Shown: one piece after another, positions 8,003-15,968 of the stretch | How positions within the stretch are numbered: the first letter of the stretch is position 1 | Layout of the letters: every line of letters starts with the position of its first letter | Origin: Lachnospiraceae bacterium | GTDB taxonomy: Bacteria > Bacillota > Clostridia > Lachnospirales > Lachnospiraceae | Length of the DNA: 55,327 nucleotides | Assembly (NCBI GenBank): GCA_016282915.1 | Contig: JAEELW010000112.1 | Span: forward strand, 1 to 55,327 | Direction of reading: 5' to 3' | Position numbers and translations under genes: made by a program | The notes under the pieces: model-generated | Told to the model about the DNA's origin: nothing | The model's input: only the letters and a program-made list of their open reading frames with translations | The model's database searches: none

Positions 8003-9102
8003 TATTGAAGCTGATAAAAGGAAAAAAAAGACTGATCGCGGTCATCATGATGCTGTCGCTTCTGTGCGCCTGCGGCGGTTCGAAGGAGCCGGTGGAGCTT
8101 TTTCCGGCGCAGGACGGAGGCGTTTCGACAGGGCAGTCGGGGACGGTACCGGAGGATAACGGACCGGTGCCGACGGATGCTTCCGCGCAGAAAGCGGTCA
8201 TAGAGCCCAAGAACAAGCTGTACTGGGCGCCGGAGGAGCTGGAGACCATACCGCGGGCCTACTTTGAACCGGCACAGGAGCAGGGAAAGCTGGTCCCGTT
8301 TATTTATAATACCTACGAAGCCTTCACCTATGACCAGCGTTCCGTAATGCTGGAAAAAAGGGCTTTTGTCTATCTTCCCTATGATTATGACGAAAACAAG
8401 AAATACGACATCATGTATTTCATGCACGGCGGCGGCGGAACCGAGGCGTGGCTGCTCGGAAACCGGACGCAGGTACAGGGCTTCAAGAACGTGATCGATC
8501 ATGCGATCCAGGACAAGCGCGTCAAGCCCATGATCATCGTATGTCCCACCTACCGGAATGCCGGCTACGGCGAGGTATATGTGGAACGCCAGGATATGGC
8601 GATGAAGCTCTGCGCGATCTATTACAAGGAGCTCTTAAACGATCTGGTCCCTTCGGTGGAGCGTCATTACAGCACCTATGCGGAAGGAAAGACGGATCCG
8701 GAATCCCTGAAAGCCTCCAGGGATCACCGCTGTTTCGGCGGCTTTTCCAACGGCTCCGTGGCCTGTTGGTACGTCTTTGCGCACGGCACCGATTATTTCC
8801 GCTGGTTCATGCCCATGAGCTGCGGCGCGACACTGCAGGATGTGGAGCTGAATGTGATCGCCTCGGGGCTTCCGAAGGACAGCTTTTTTATCTATCTGAT
8901 GACGGGGACGAAGGATTTTGCGCTGGCCTGCGATTCGGCCAAGGCGCAGCTGATGAAGAATTCGCCCTACTATCAGGAATACAGCAGTCCCTCCGATATC
9001 GGGAATTTTGTGTATCGTACAGGAAAGGGTTATGTACACGGCGACATCGCCGCGAGGGAATATATCTATAACGGCATACAGTTTTTCTTTGGCTACGGGT
9101 GA
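7999..9102 (+). CDS. Lipoprotein esterase (CE1/feruloyl-esterase-like alpha/beta hydrolase)
   Basis: 367 residues from a TTG start that overlaps the truA stop. The N-terminus is a lipoprotein signal: basic, then hydrophobic MMLSLLCAC, with Cys 25 as likely lipidated residue. A low-complexity stretch (GGVSTGQSGTVPED) follows. The catalytic domain has an oxyanion loop (MYFMHGGGGTEAW), the nucleophile elbow GGFSNGS (Ser 250) and a late His in GYVHGD, as in secreted feruloyl/acetyl-xylan esterases of CE1. It would act outside the membrane on ester-decorated plant polysaccharide. Exact substrate is inference; other esterase D relatives share this pattern. Confidence 0.8.
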   Translation: MILKLIKGKKRLIAVIMMLSLLCACGGSKEPVELFPAQDGGVSTGQSGTVPEDNGPVPTDASAQKAVIEPKNKLYWAPEELETIPRAYFEPAQEQGKLVPFIYNTYEAFTYDQRSVMLEKRAFVYLPYDYDENKKYDIMYFMHGGGGTEAWLLGNRTQVQGFKNVIDHAIQDKRVKPMIIVCPTYRNAGYGEVYVERQDMAMKLCAIYYKELLNDLVPSVERHYSTYAEGKTDPESLKASRDHRCFGGFSNGSVACWYVFAHGTDYFRWFMPMSCGATLQDVELNVIASGLPKDSFFIYLMTGTKDFALACDSAKAQLMKNSPYYQEYSSPSDIGNFVYRTGKGYVHGDIAAREYIYNGIQFFFGYG

Positions 9103-9107
9103 GGAAG

Positions 9108-10370
9108 ATGAGCTTACTGATCAAAAACGGAACAGTCGTAAATCCCGGCGGTGAGAGCGGCCGGCTGGACATCCTTGCGGAGAACGGAAAGATCTGCCGC
9201 ATGGAGGCGGGGATCACGGAGGAAGCGGAGCGTGTCATCGATGCCGCGGGCTGCCTTGTCATGCCCGGTTTTGTGGATGTGCATGTGCATTTCCGCGATC
9301 CGGGGCAGACCTGGAAAGAGGATATCCTGAGCGGCGCGGAAGCAGCAAAGCACGGCGGTTACACCTCCGTGGTGATGATGGCGAATACCGTGCCGGTGGT
9401 GGATTCGGAAGAGACCCTGCGCTATGTCCTGGAAAAGGGACGGCAGACGGGGATACATGTTTACGCCTGTGCCAGCGTGACAAAAGGAATGGCCGGGAAG
9501 GAACTGAACGATCTGGAAAGCCTTGCAAAGGCCGGAGCCGTGGGCTTTACAGATGACGGGAAGCCGCTCTGCGACGCGGCTCTGGTGGAGGAAGCCATGA
9601 AACGAGCGGCGGCGCTCGGGCTGCCCCTCAGCTTTCATGAAGAGGACCCCGCGTTTGTAAAAACCCCGGGCTACAACCATGGCGCCGCATCGGAGCATTA
9701 CGGCATCGGCGGGGCCGACCGGGAGGCGGAGATCCGCCTGATCCGCAGGGACGTGGAACTGGCTCTGAAGACGGGAGCACAGATCGACATCCAGCATATC
9801 AGCACAAAAGAAGGGGTGGCCCTGGTGAGGGAAGCACGGCGCAAAGGAGCTAATGTTCACGCCGAAGCCACGCCCCATCATTTTTCACTGACGGAGGAGG
9901 CAGCCATCGCCCACGGGAGCATGGCAAAGATGAACCCGCCCCTGCGCACGGAGGAAGACCGTCTTGCCATCGTGGAAGGACTGGCGGACGGTACGATCGA
10001 GATGATCGCGACGGACCATGCCCCCCATTCCGCGGAGGAAAAAGCGAGGGGGCTGACCGAAGCGCCCAGCGGGATCATCGGTCTGGAGACCGCGCTGCCT
10101 CTGGCAAACATGTATCTTCTGGAGAGCGGAGCGCTCACGCCCGCGCTGCTGGCGGAAAGGATGAGCCTTTTTCCGGCACGGATCTACGGCCTGGACGCCG
10201 GCGTGCTGAAGCCGGACGGCAATGCGGATCTCGTGATCTGGGATCCCGAAGAGAGATATATCGCGGGAGCTTATGCTTCCCGCTCCTCCAACACGCCTTT
10301 TACGGGCCGGGAGATGAAGGGCACGGTAAGGTATACGGTCTGTGACGGCGCGGTCGTTTATGAGAGGTGA
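9108..10370 (+). CDS. pyrC: Dihydroorotase, class I
   Basis: Third step of pyrimidine synthesis, closing carbamoyl-aspartate to dihydroorotate. 420 residues from ATG 9108; GTG 9099, which overlaps the previous stop, is an alternative start, and neither has a well-spaced ribosome site. Metal-site motifs are complete: DVHVHFRDPG, GFTDDGKPL, SFHEED, IQHIST, ATPHHFSL and ATDHAPHS, matching the long type I enzymes of Firmicutes. No other pyr gene is adjacent; the gene sits between two esterases in a tightly packed run. A catalytically dead homologue is unlikely because all ligands are present. Confidence 0.93.
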   Translation: MSLLIKNGTVVNPGGESGRLDILAENGKICRMEAGITEEAERVIDAAGCLVMPGFVDVHVHFRDPGQTWKEDILSGAEAAKHGGYTSVVMMANTVPVVDSEETLRYVLEKGRQTGIHVYACASVTKGMAGKELNDLESLAKAGAVGFTDDGKPLCDAALVEEAMKRAAALGLPLSFHEEDPAFVKTPGYNHGAASEHYGIGGADREAEIRLIRRDVELALKTGAQIDIQHISTKEGVALVREARRKGANVHAEATPHHFSLTEEAAIAHGSMAKMNPPLRTEEDRLAIVEGLADGTIEMIATDHAPHSAEEKARGLTEAPSGIIGLETALPLANMYLLESGALTPALLAERMSLFPARIYGLDAGVLKPDGNADLVIWDPEERYIAGAYASRSSNTPFTGREMKGTVRYTVCDGAVVYER

Positions 10371-10372
10371 GC

Positions 10373-11167
10373 ATGTGGAAAGATCCGAAGGGCTGGGATA
10401 CTCCCGGCAGGGATAATGCACAGCGGGCGGCGGCTTTCCGTTATGAAAGCTTTGAAACGGAAGGTATGAAGCTGCTTTACCGGCATTTTGTGCCGCAGGA
10501 CGGGGGAAAGGGACTTCCCCTCGTGCTTTTTCTGCATGGCGCGGATGTTGCGGGCAGCGATAATGAAAGCCAGCTCCTGCATCATGATATCGGAACGCTC
10601 TTTGCGGCGGAAGAACGGCAGAAGGAACATCCCTGCCATATCCTGGCGCCGCAGTATCCCGAAGGCAGCCACTGGGGCGCAGCGGAGATGCTGCGCCGGC
10701 TGGAGGCGCTGCTGGACAGCGTGATCGCGAAAGAAGGCTGCGATCCTTCACGGATCTGTCTGTACGGCTACAGTGCCGGAGCCATAGGTCTCCTGGAGCT
10801 GATCCGGCGGCGCCCGCATTTTTATGCCGCGGCCATAGCCATCTGCGGAGCGGCGGAGGACCGCTCTTTGGAAGAACTGGCGGACACGCCGCTCTGGTTC
10901 TTTCATGCGGATGATGACAGGATCGTTCCAAGCGGCGCAAGAATGTCTCCGGCGGGGCAGAGACGTCTGCTCGGTTCCGTGCCTCTCTGTGGAAGCCTGA
11001 AGGCACTCGGTGCAAAAGAGATACGCCTTACCCTGTATCCCGCCGGCTTCATGGAAAAAGAATATCATCTGAATCCTCACTGCAGCTGGGTGCCGGCGGG
11101 AGAGGATGAGGAGGCGTGGCGCTGGCTGTTTTCGGCCGTGCGGACTGCTGCTCTACATAATGTCTAA
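10373..11167 (+). CDS. Alpha/beta-hydrolase (phospholipase/carboxylesterase-like)
   Basis: 264 residues from the ATG at 10373, chosen because GAGAGGTGAG lies 5 bases upstream; GTG at 10367 is an alternative. There is no signal peptide, so it is cytosolic. LVLFLHGADVAG forms the oxyanion loop, YGYSAGA carries the nucleophile (Ser 134), WFFHADDDRIVP the acidic residue and HLNPHCSW the likely His. It resembles the predicted peptidase/phospholipase group (LpqC-like) of serine hydrolases. It follows pyrC with the stop and start regions overlapped. It may act on products released by the upstream lipoprotein esterase; that is inference. Confidence 0.75.
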   Translation: MWKDPKGWDTPGRDNAQRAAAFRYESFETEGMKLLYRHFVPQDGGKGLPLVLFLHGADVAGSDNESQLLHHDIGTLFAAEERQKEHPCHILAPQYPEGSHWGAAEMLRRLEALLDSVIAKEGCDPSRICLYGYSAGAIGLLELIRRRPHFYAAAIAICGAAEDRSLEELADTPLWFFHADDDRIVPSGARMSPAGQRRLLGSVPLCGSLKALGAKEIRLTLYPAGFMEKEYHLNPHCSWVPAGEDEEAWRWLFSAVRTAALHNV

Positions 11168-11190
11168 AGCTTTTTTAATATTCTAAACCC

Positions 11191-11219
11191 TTGAAATTCC
11201 GGGGCTGTGCGCTTATAAT
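11191..11219 (+). promoter_or_regulatory. Strong sigma-A type promoter with no gene directly downstream
   Basis: TTGAAA (11191-11196), 17-base spacer, TATAAT (11214-11219). It points into a 640-base stretch without a convincing gene; the predicted start near 11226 opens a strongly structured RNA. Confidence 0.8.
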
Positions 11220-11225
11220 CCATTC

Positions 11226-11400
11226 AAGACCTTGCAGAGCAGACCCGTACCGGAAAGGAGGGTAGAGGCGCACGATTCAAGTACAGCAATTCTGCAAGTA
11301 CTGTTTTCAGGGCGAAAGCCCGTCTTCTGCCATGGAATTATGGCTGCCATAATCACAGAAAATCATATGGCATTGTCTTACCGGGTTCTTTTATGAACCG
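11226..11400 (+). ncRNA. Unclassified structured RNA candidate
   Basis: Directly downstream of a consensus promoter lie consecutive stem-loops: closing GGTAG (11261-11265) with TTACC (11378-11382); AGTAC/GTACT at 11280-11302 with an inner GCA/TGC; GGGC-GAAA-GCCC at 11310-11321; GCCAT/ATGGC at 11329-11344; TGCCAT/ATGGCA at 11345-11372; and GGTTC/GAACC at 11384-11399. One closing helix holding four arms is a five-way junction. The segment GGTAGAGGCGC followed by AAGTA recalls the 5' part of lysine riboswitches, but the GCCGAAG and ACTGTCA-type blocks of that class are missing and helix P2 cannot close. It could be a degenerate riboswitch or a new RNA. Confidence 0.45.
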
Positions 11401-11751
11401 TCGATCTTGGTCAAGATATGTTACCGAAATCCTGAAAGCAAAAGGCATATGTTTTAAACGACAATACATTTTTTTTGGTACTTTCTGCAGGTCTTGTAAT
11501 TCCCGGACCGGAGAGTTCTGTCGGATCAACCATACGGATCACGGACACAGACGGATATTTCACGGATATCTTTTTATGGTATTTCTGTACCGTGCCGCTG
11601 CGCAGTCAGACGTATCCTGTAATGATCAGATTACCGCAGGGAAAAGCCTTCTCAGAGTGAAATTACCCTAAGGTTCTGCTGCGTAAAGGGAGAAAAGACG
11701 GCTTTCCGGTCGTTCTGTCCGGGACAGAAGAGCGTGTAAGTTCCGGTGGGG
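11401..11751 (+). other. Stretch without a convincing gene
   Basis: Frames of 92 codons (11393-11671) and about 76 codons (stop-free from 11436 to 11660) exist, but neither has a ribosome site, a recognisable domain or a good start. The second (LVLSAGLVIPGPESS...) starts at best on TTG and may be a decayed gene remnant controlled by the upstream RNA. A perfect short palindrome TCTGTCC-G-GGACAGA is at 11714-11728. Nothing else is seen. Confidence 0.4.
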
Positions 11752-11790
11752 AACACGATTCTTGTCCTGAACGGAGAATCGTGTTATAAT
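11752..11790 (+). promoter_or_regulatory. Promoter of the GH18 gene overlapped by an 11-bp inverted repeat
   Basis: TTGTCC (11762-11767), 17 bases, TATAAT (11785-11790). A perfect inverted repeat AACACGATTCT (11752-11762) / AGAATCGTGTT (11775-11785) spans the -35 and touches the -10, so it could be an operator or, in an RNA reading through from upstream, a hairpin. Confidence 0.7.
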
Positions 11791-11866
11791 ACTAAGCTGT
11801 ATCATTATGGTTACCGGGCGGCGGAACGCGGCGGACGGTAACGGATCAGGGGTTTTGGGAGCCGTA

Positions 11867-13984
11867 ATGGGAAAGTTCGGAGACACAAATGAGATCCCCG
11901 GCGGGAATGCGCCGGAGGATGCGGATCTGTACATAGATGAGTATCCGGAGGATTATGGGGACGGGTACGCGCAGGATTATGCGGAAGACTATGTGGAAGA
12001 TTATGTAGAGGATTACGTGGATTACGGCGATTATTACGAGGAGGAGCCGGCACCGGTGCGGAGATCCGCGCCTGCCCGCAGCGCAAAGCGCCGCAGTCCG
12101 GCGAAAGCATCCCGTTCAAAGAAGCCGGCACCGGAGCGTTCCGCTTCCGCGGGAGCAAAGCGCAGCCGGAAGTCCAAACGGCCCAATAAGGATGTGCTGC
12201 GCCGTTTCGGGCAGAAGCTTCTCGCAGTGTTCATCGCGCTGATCCTGATCGTGATCGTGATCGCAGTGGCCTTCGGAGACCGCATCAAACAGAGCATAGA
12301 GAATCATGAGGAATTTAACGGCCGCTGGCTGCTTTCGCTCCTGGATCCGGAAAAGTATTCCTACGGCTCGGATCCTGCCGACCTGAAGGATTATTTCAAG
12401 CTTTTTTCCGATGACGACGTGGCCATCATCCTGCAGGACGAAAGGATCGAAGCGCATGCAAAATATGTGGACAAGACCGTGTATTTTTCACTGGATACGG
12501 TACGGGATCTGTTTACGAAGCGCTTCTATGTCAGTCAGGAGGAGAATCTGCTGCTTTACAGTACCTCGGATCAGGTGATACGCAATGTGATCGGCGAGAG
12601 CAGCTATGAACGGGACGGACAGAAAGTTTCCCTGGGCTGTGTGGCGGCACGTTACGGCAAGGACGGGACGCTGTATATCGCGGCGGATTACGTGAAGCTT
12701 TTTGCCGACTTTGACTACAGCTTTTTTACCGATGAACAGCATTCCAACCGCGTACAGGTACGTACGCGCTGGGAGGAGGAGAGGATCGCCAGCTTCAAGA
12801 GCGCTACCTGGCTTCGTGAAAAGGGCGGGATCAAGAGCCCGGTGCTCCGGGAAATGCAGAAGGGCGACGAGGTCAAGGTCCTGGAAGTGATGGAAACCTG
12901 GAGCAAGGTCAAGACCGATGACGCATTTATCGGTTTTGTCGAGAACAAGACACTGAACGAAGCTGTGAGCCGCACACCCCAGCCGGCGACCGGCGCATAT
13001 CATCCCGAGAAGGATTATGCCATGACACCCGCAAAATCCAAGGTGATGCTGGGCTGGCACCAGACCTTTGAAAAGGACGACGGCAGCGAAATGGAAAAGC
13101 TGACCGCGAATGCGCAGGGTATGAATGTGGTTTCGCCCACCTGGTTCCTTTTGCAGGATGAAAACGGCAGCTACCGTTCGGGAGCGACAAAGTCCTATGT
13201 GGACCGCGCCCATGCAAAAGGTTATGAAGTGTGGGCGCTGGTGGAGAACATGGAGGCGGATTTTGATGAATATGCCCTGTTCTCCTCGTCGGAACGGAGG
13301 GCATCCCTGATCGCGTCTCTGATGAGCGATGCGCAGAGCTTCGGCTTTGACGGGATCAATATGGATATCGAGCTGACGGATGCAAAGCTTTCCAGGACCG
13401 GACCGCACTATGTGCAGTTTCTGCGGGAGCTTTCCATCGCCTGCCATAAGGCGGGACTGTCCCTTTCGGTGGATGTGCCGCCTCCCACGGAGAGCAACAA
13501 GGGCTTCGATATCGAAGAACTGGGCTATGTCTGTGATTATCTGGTCCTCATGGCTTACGATGAGCATTATGCGGGATCCGAGCCGGGCAGCGTGGCGTCT
13601 CTTCCGTTTGTCGAGAAGAGCATCACGGACGTGCTGGAGAAATATCATTTCCCCGCGGCCAAGCTGGTATGCGGCGTTCCCTTCTATACGCGGCTGTGGC
13701 GTATCGAGGGCAGCGATGTGAAATCGGATGCCATCAGTATGGGGAAGGCAAAGGATTGGATCGGCAGCAAGGGAGTGGAAACCCTCTGGAGGGATGAAGA
13801 GGGGCAGTATTTTGCGGAATATGTTGACGGGACGGCAACGTACCGTATGTGGCAGGAGGAAGAGGAGTCCATCCGCGCGAAGCTCGGCGTGATCCGGGCA
13901 AAGGGCGTGAACAGTGTGGCGGCCTGGAAACTGGGACTGGAAAGTGACGGGATCTGGACCCTGATGGACAGCGCGATGAAATGA
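11867..13984 (+). CDS. Membrane-anchored glycoside hydrolase family 18 protein with SH3-like domain
   Basis: 705 residues from the ATG at 11867, which has GGGAG 6 bases upstream; an in-frame ATG at 11807 lies too close to the transcription start. Order: an acidic Tyr-rich region (EDYVEDYVEDY), a basic Lys/Arg/Ser/Pro region, one membrane helix (LLAVFIALILIVIVIAVAFG), a copper-amine-oxidase-N-like segment, an SH3-like domain (LREMQKGDEVKVLEVM), then the GH18 barrel with DGINMDIE, catalytic Glu 502. Type II topology puts the hydrolase outside, where it should cut N-acetylglucosamine links in peptidoglycan, like YaaH/YdhD proteins. The stop overlaps the Sua5 gene by 4 bases. Confidence 0.87.
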   Translation: MGKFGDTNEIPGGNAPEDADLYIDEYPEDYGDGYAQDYAEDYVEDYVEDYVDYGDYYEEEPAPVRRSAPARSAKRRSPAKASRSKKPAPERSASAGAKRSRKSKRPNKDVLRRFGQKLLAVFIALILIVIVIAVAFGDRIKQSIENHEEFNGRWLLSLLDPEKYSYGSDPADLKDYFKLFSDDDVAIILQDERIEAHAKYVDKTVYFSLDTVRDLFTKRFYVSQEENLLLYSTSDQVIRNVIGESSYERDGQKVSLGCVAARYGKDGTLYIAADYVKLFADFDYSFFTDEQHSNRVQVRTRWEEERIASFKSATWLREKGGIKSPVLREMQKGDEVKVLEVMETWSKVKTDDAFIGFVENKTLNEAVSRTPQPATGAYHPEKDYAMTPAKSKVMLGWHQTFEKDDGSEMEKLTANAQGMNVVSPTWFLLQDENGSYRSGATKSYVDRAHAKGYEVWALVENMEADFDEYALFSSSERRASLIASLMSDAQSFGFDGINMDIELTDAKLSRTGPHYVQFLRELSIACHKAGLSLSVDVPPPTESNKGFDIEELGYVCDYLVLMAYDEHYAGSEPGSVASLPFVEKSITDVLEKYHFPAAKLVCGVPFYTRLWRIEGSDVKSDAISMGKAKDWIGSKGVETLWRDEEGQYFAEYVDGTATYRMWQEEEESIRAKLGVIRAKGVNSVAAWKLGLESDGIWTLMDSAMK

Positions 13985-15009
13985 ATACACGTTTACTGAA
14001 AGCTGATGAAGAAGCGATACTGGAAGCCGGGGAGCTGTTAAGAAAGGGAGAGCTCGTGGCTTTTCCCACCGAAACGGTATATGGCCTCGGAGGAGATGCA
14101 TTCTGTGCGGCATCGTCAAAAAAGATCTATGCCGCGAAAGGACGGCCTTCGGACAATCCACTGATCGTCCATATCGCGGAACTTTCCGCGGCGGAAAGGC
14201 TGAGCCCGGAGTTGCCGGAAAGCTTTTATACACTGGCGGAGGCCTTCTGGCCGGGCCCGCTGACCATGATCGTTAATAAACGTCCGGAGCTGCCGGGGGA
14301 GACGACGGGAGGGCTGGATACCGTGGCGATCCGTCTGCCCGATCATCCGGTGGCGCTGGCCATGATAAAGGCCGGCGGGGGCTATATTGCGGCGCCCAGT
14401 GCCAATGCATCGGGAAGACCGAGCCCGACACTGGCGGAACATGTGATGGAAGACCTGAACGGACGCATCCCGCTGATCCTTGACGGAGGCGAAGTGGGTA
14501 TCGGTGTGGAGAGCACCATCGTGGATCTGAGCGAAGGAAAGCCCATGATCCTGCGCCCGGGTTATATCACGGCAGAGATGCTGGAGCGGGTACTGAAGCA
14601 GCCCGTGGGAACGGATCCCGCGCTGCTGAGACCCGGTGAGGGAGGACGTCCGAAGGCACCGGGCATGCGTTACCGGCATTATGCGCCGAAAGGGAGCATG
14701 CAGCTGGTGGAGGGCAGCAGTGAAGCCGTGGTGCGTGAGATCTGCAGGAGGCTTTCGGAGAGCGGTAAGCGCTGCGGCGTGCTCTGTACCGATGAGACAA
14801 AGGAGAGTTACCGGGCCGATGCGGTGATCAGTCTTGGCAGCAGGAGTGATCTGTCCTCGGTGGCGCTTAGTCTGTACCGGGCGCTGCGGGAACTGGACGA
14901 TGCCGGGATCGAGGAGATCTATTCGGAAAGCTTTGAAACGGAAGGTTTCGGCATGGCGGTGATGAACCGCATGCTCAAAGCGGCCGGTTATTCGGTGGTA
15001 AAGGTTTAA
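13981..15009 (+). CDS. L-threonylcarbamoyladenylate synthase, Sua5 type
   Basis: 342 residues. Makes threonylcarbamoyl-AMP from threonine, bicarbonate and ATP for the t6A37 modification of tRNAs reading ANN codons. The YrdC domain shows KGELVAFPTETVYGLGGDA, KIYAAKGRPSDNPLIVHI, WPGPLTMI and SANASGRPSPT, plus the nucleotide-site GVESTIVDL. A linker (RYRHYAPKGSM) leads to the C-terminal Sua5 domain, so it is the long Sua5/YwlC form rather than the short TsaC. The ATG overlaps the GH18 stop. A rpiB gene follows, a neighbour order common in Firmicutes. Confidence 0.94.
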   Translation: MNTRLLKADEEAILEAGELLRKGELVAFPTETVYGLGGDAFCAASSKKIYAAKGRPSDNPLIVHIAELSAAERLSPELPESFYTLAEAFWPGPLTMIVNKRPELPGETTGGLDTVAIRLPDHPVALAMIKAGGGYIAAPSANASGRPSPTLAEHVMEDLNGRIPLILDGGEVGIGVESTIVDLSEGKPMILRPGYITAEMLERVLKQPVGTDPALLRPGEGGRPKAPGMRYRHYAPKGSMQLVEGSSEAVVREICRRLSESGKRCGVLCTDETKESYRADAVISLGSRSDLSSVALSLYRALRELDDAGIEEIYSESFETEGFGMAVMNRMLKAAGYSVVKV

Positions 15010-15039
15010 CAGATCAAAAAACAGGTGGAGGGAAAGAAA

Positions 15040-15480
15040 ATGAAGCTGTCGATCGGAAGTGACCATGGAGCATTTGCGTTGAAGGAGGAACTGATCCAGT
15101 ACCTGAAGGAAAAGGGCTACGAGATCGAGGATAAGGGCTGTTATTCGACGGAATCCTGCGACTATCCCGAGTTTGCGAAGGCAGTGGCGGAGGATGTGGC
15201 TGCCGGGAAGGCCGAAAAGGGTATCGTGCTCTGCACGACGGGCATCGGCGTGAGCATCGCGGCAAACAAGGTGCACGGGATACGCTGCGCGCTCTGCCAT
15301 AACGAGCATACGGCCCTGATGACCCGGCTTCATAACGATTCCAATGTGCTGGCCATGGGTGCGGCGGAGCTGACCCCCACACTGGCAAAGCGGATCGCGG
15401 ATATCTGGCTGGAGACGGAATTTTCGGGAGAAGAAAAGCATCAGCGCCGGATCGACAAGATCATGGCTCTGGAGGACTGA
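15040..15480 (+). CDS. rpiB: Ribose-5-phosphate isomerase B
   Basis: 146 residues from the ATG at 15040, with GGAGGG upstream. Interconverts ribulose 5-phosphate and ribose 5-phosphate; some homologues act on allose or galactose phosphates. Family motifs: IGSDHGAFALKE at the start, CYSTESCDYP, the active-site loop VLCTTGIGVSIAANKVHGIR and HNDSNVLAMG. No galactose-phosphate isomerase partner subunit (LacA/LacB pair) is present, so the pentose role is most likely. It lies in a run with Sua5 and the dCMP deaminase. Confidence 0.93.
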   Translation: MKLSIGSDHGAFALKEELIQYLKEKGYEIEDKGCYSTESCDYPEFAKAVAEDVAAGKAEKGIVLCTTGIGVSIAANKVHGIRCALCHNEHTALMTRLHNDSNVLAMGAAELTPTLAKRIADIWLETEFSGEEKHQRRIDKIMALED

Positions 15481-15483
15481 AAC

Positions 15484-15963
15484 ATGAAGAGAGCGGGATA
15501 TATCAGCTGGGACGAGTATTTCATGGGCGTATCCTATCTGTCGGCGCAGCGCAGCAAGGATCCCAGCACACAGGTGGGAGCCTGCATCGTGAGCAACGAC
15601 AACAAGATCCTGTCCATGGGCTATAACGGCTTTCCCAACGGGGTGAGTGATGATGAGTTTCCCTGGGAGCGCGAAGGTGAAGAGCTGCAGACCAAATATC
15701 CCTATGTCACGCACAGCGAGCTGAACGCGATCCTGAACTACCGCGGCGGCTCCCTGGAAGGGACCAAGCTTTATGTGAGTCTTTTTCCCTGCAATGAATG
15801 CGCCAAGGCCATCATCCAGGCGGGGATCAAAACCGTTGTCTATGCGGACGACAAATACGACGGTACGCCTGCCAATGTGGCGGCAAAGCGGCTTTTCAAC
15901 GCCGCCGGCGTGCGCTATTACAAATACCAGAAGAGCGGCAAGAAAGTCGAGATCGAGCTGTAA
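15484..15963 (+). CDS. Deoxycytidylate deaminase (ComEB-like)
   Basis: 159 residues. Zinc-dependent deamination of dCMP to dUMP, feeding dTMP synthesis. The zinc site is complete: His 77 and Glu 79 in THSELNA and Cys 103/Cys 106 in FPCNECAK. The family normally has HAE; here the middle residue is Ser (HSE), a tolerated change. SKDPSTQVGACIV and GYNGFPNG, typical of dCMP deaminases, are present. Three bases separate it from the rpiB stop. No comEA or comEC is adjacent, so the competence-named relationship is only by homology. Confidence 0.92.
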   Translation: MKRAGYISWDEYFMGVSYLSAQRSKDPSTQVGACIVSNDNKILSMGYNGFPNGVSDDEFPWEREGEELQTKYPYVTHSELNAILNYRGGSLEGTKLYVSLFPCNECAKAIIQAGIKTVVYADDKYDGTPANVAAKRLFNAAGVRYYKYQKSGKKVEIEL

Positions 15964-15968
15964 GCGTA

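Noticed and set aside
11255-11390. True lysine riboswitch
   Set aside because: The 5' GGTAGAGGCGC..AAGTA block fits, but the other conserved binding-core blocks and the closing of helix P2 are missing; kept only as an unclassified RNA.
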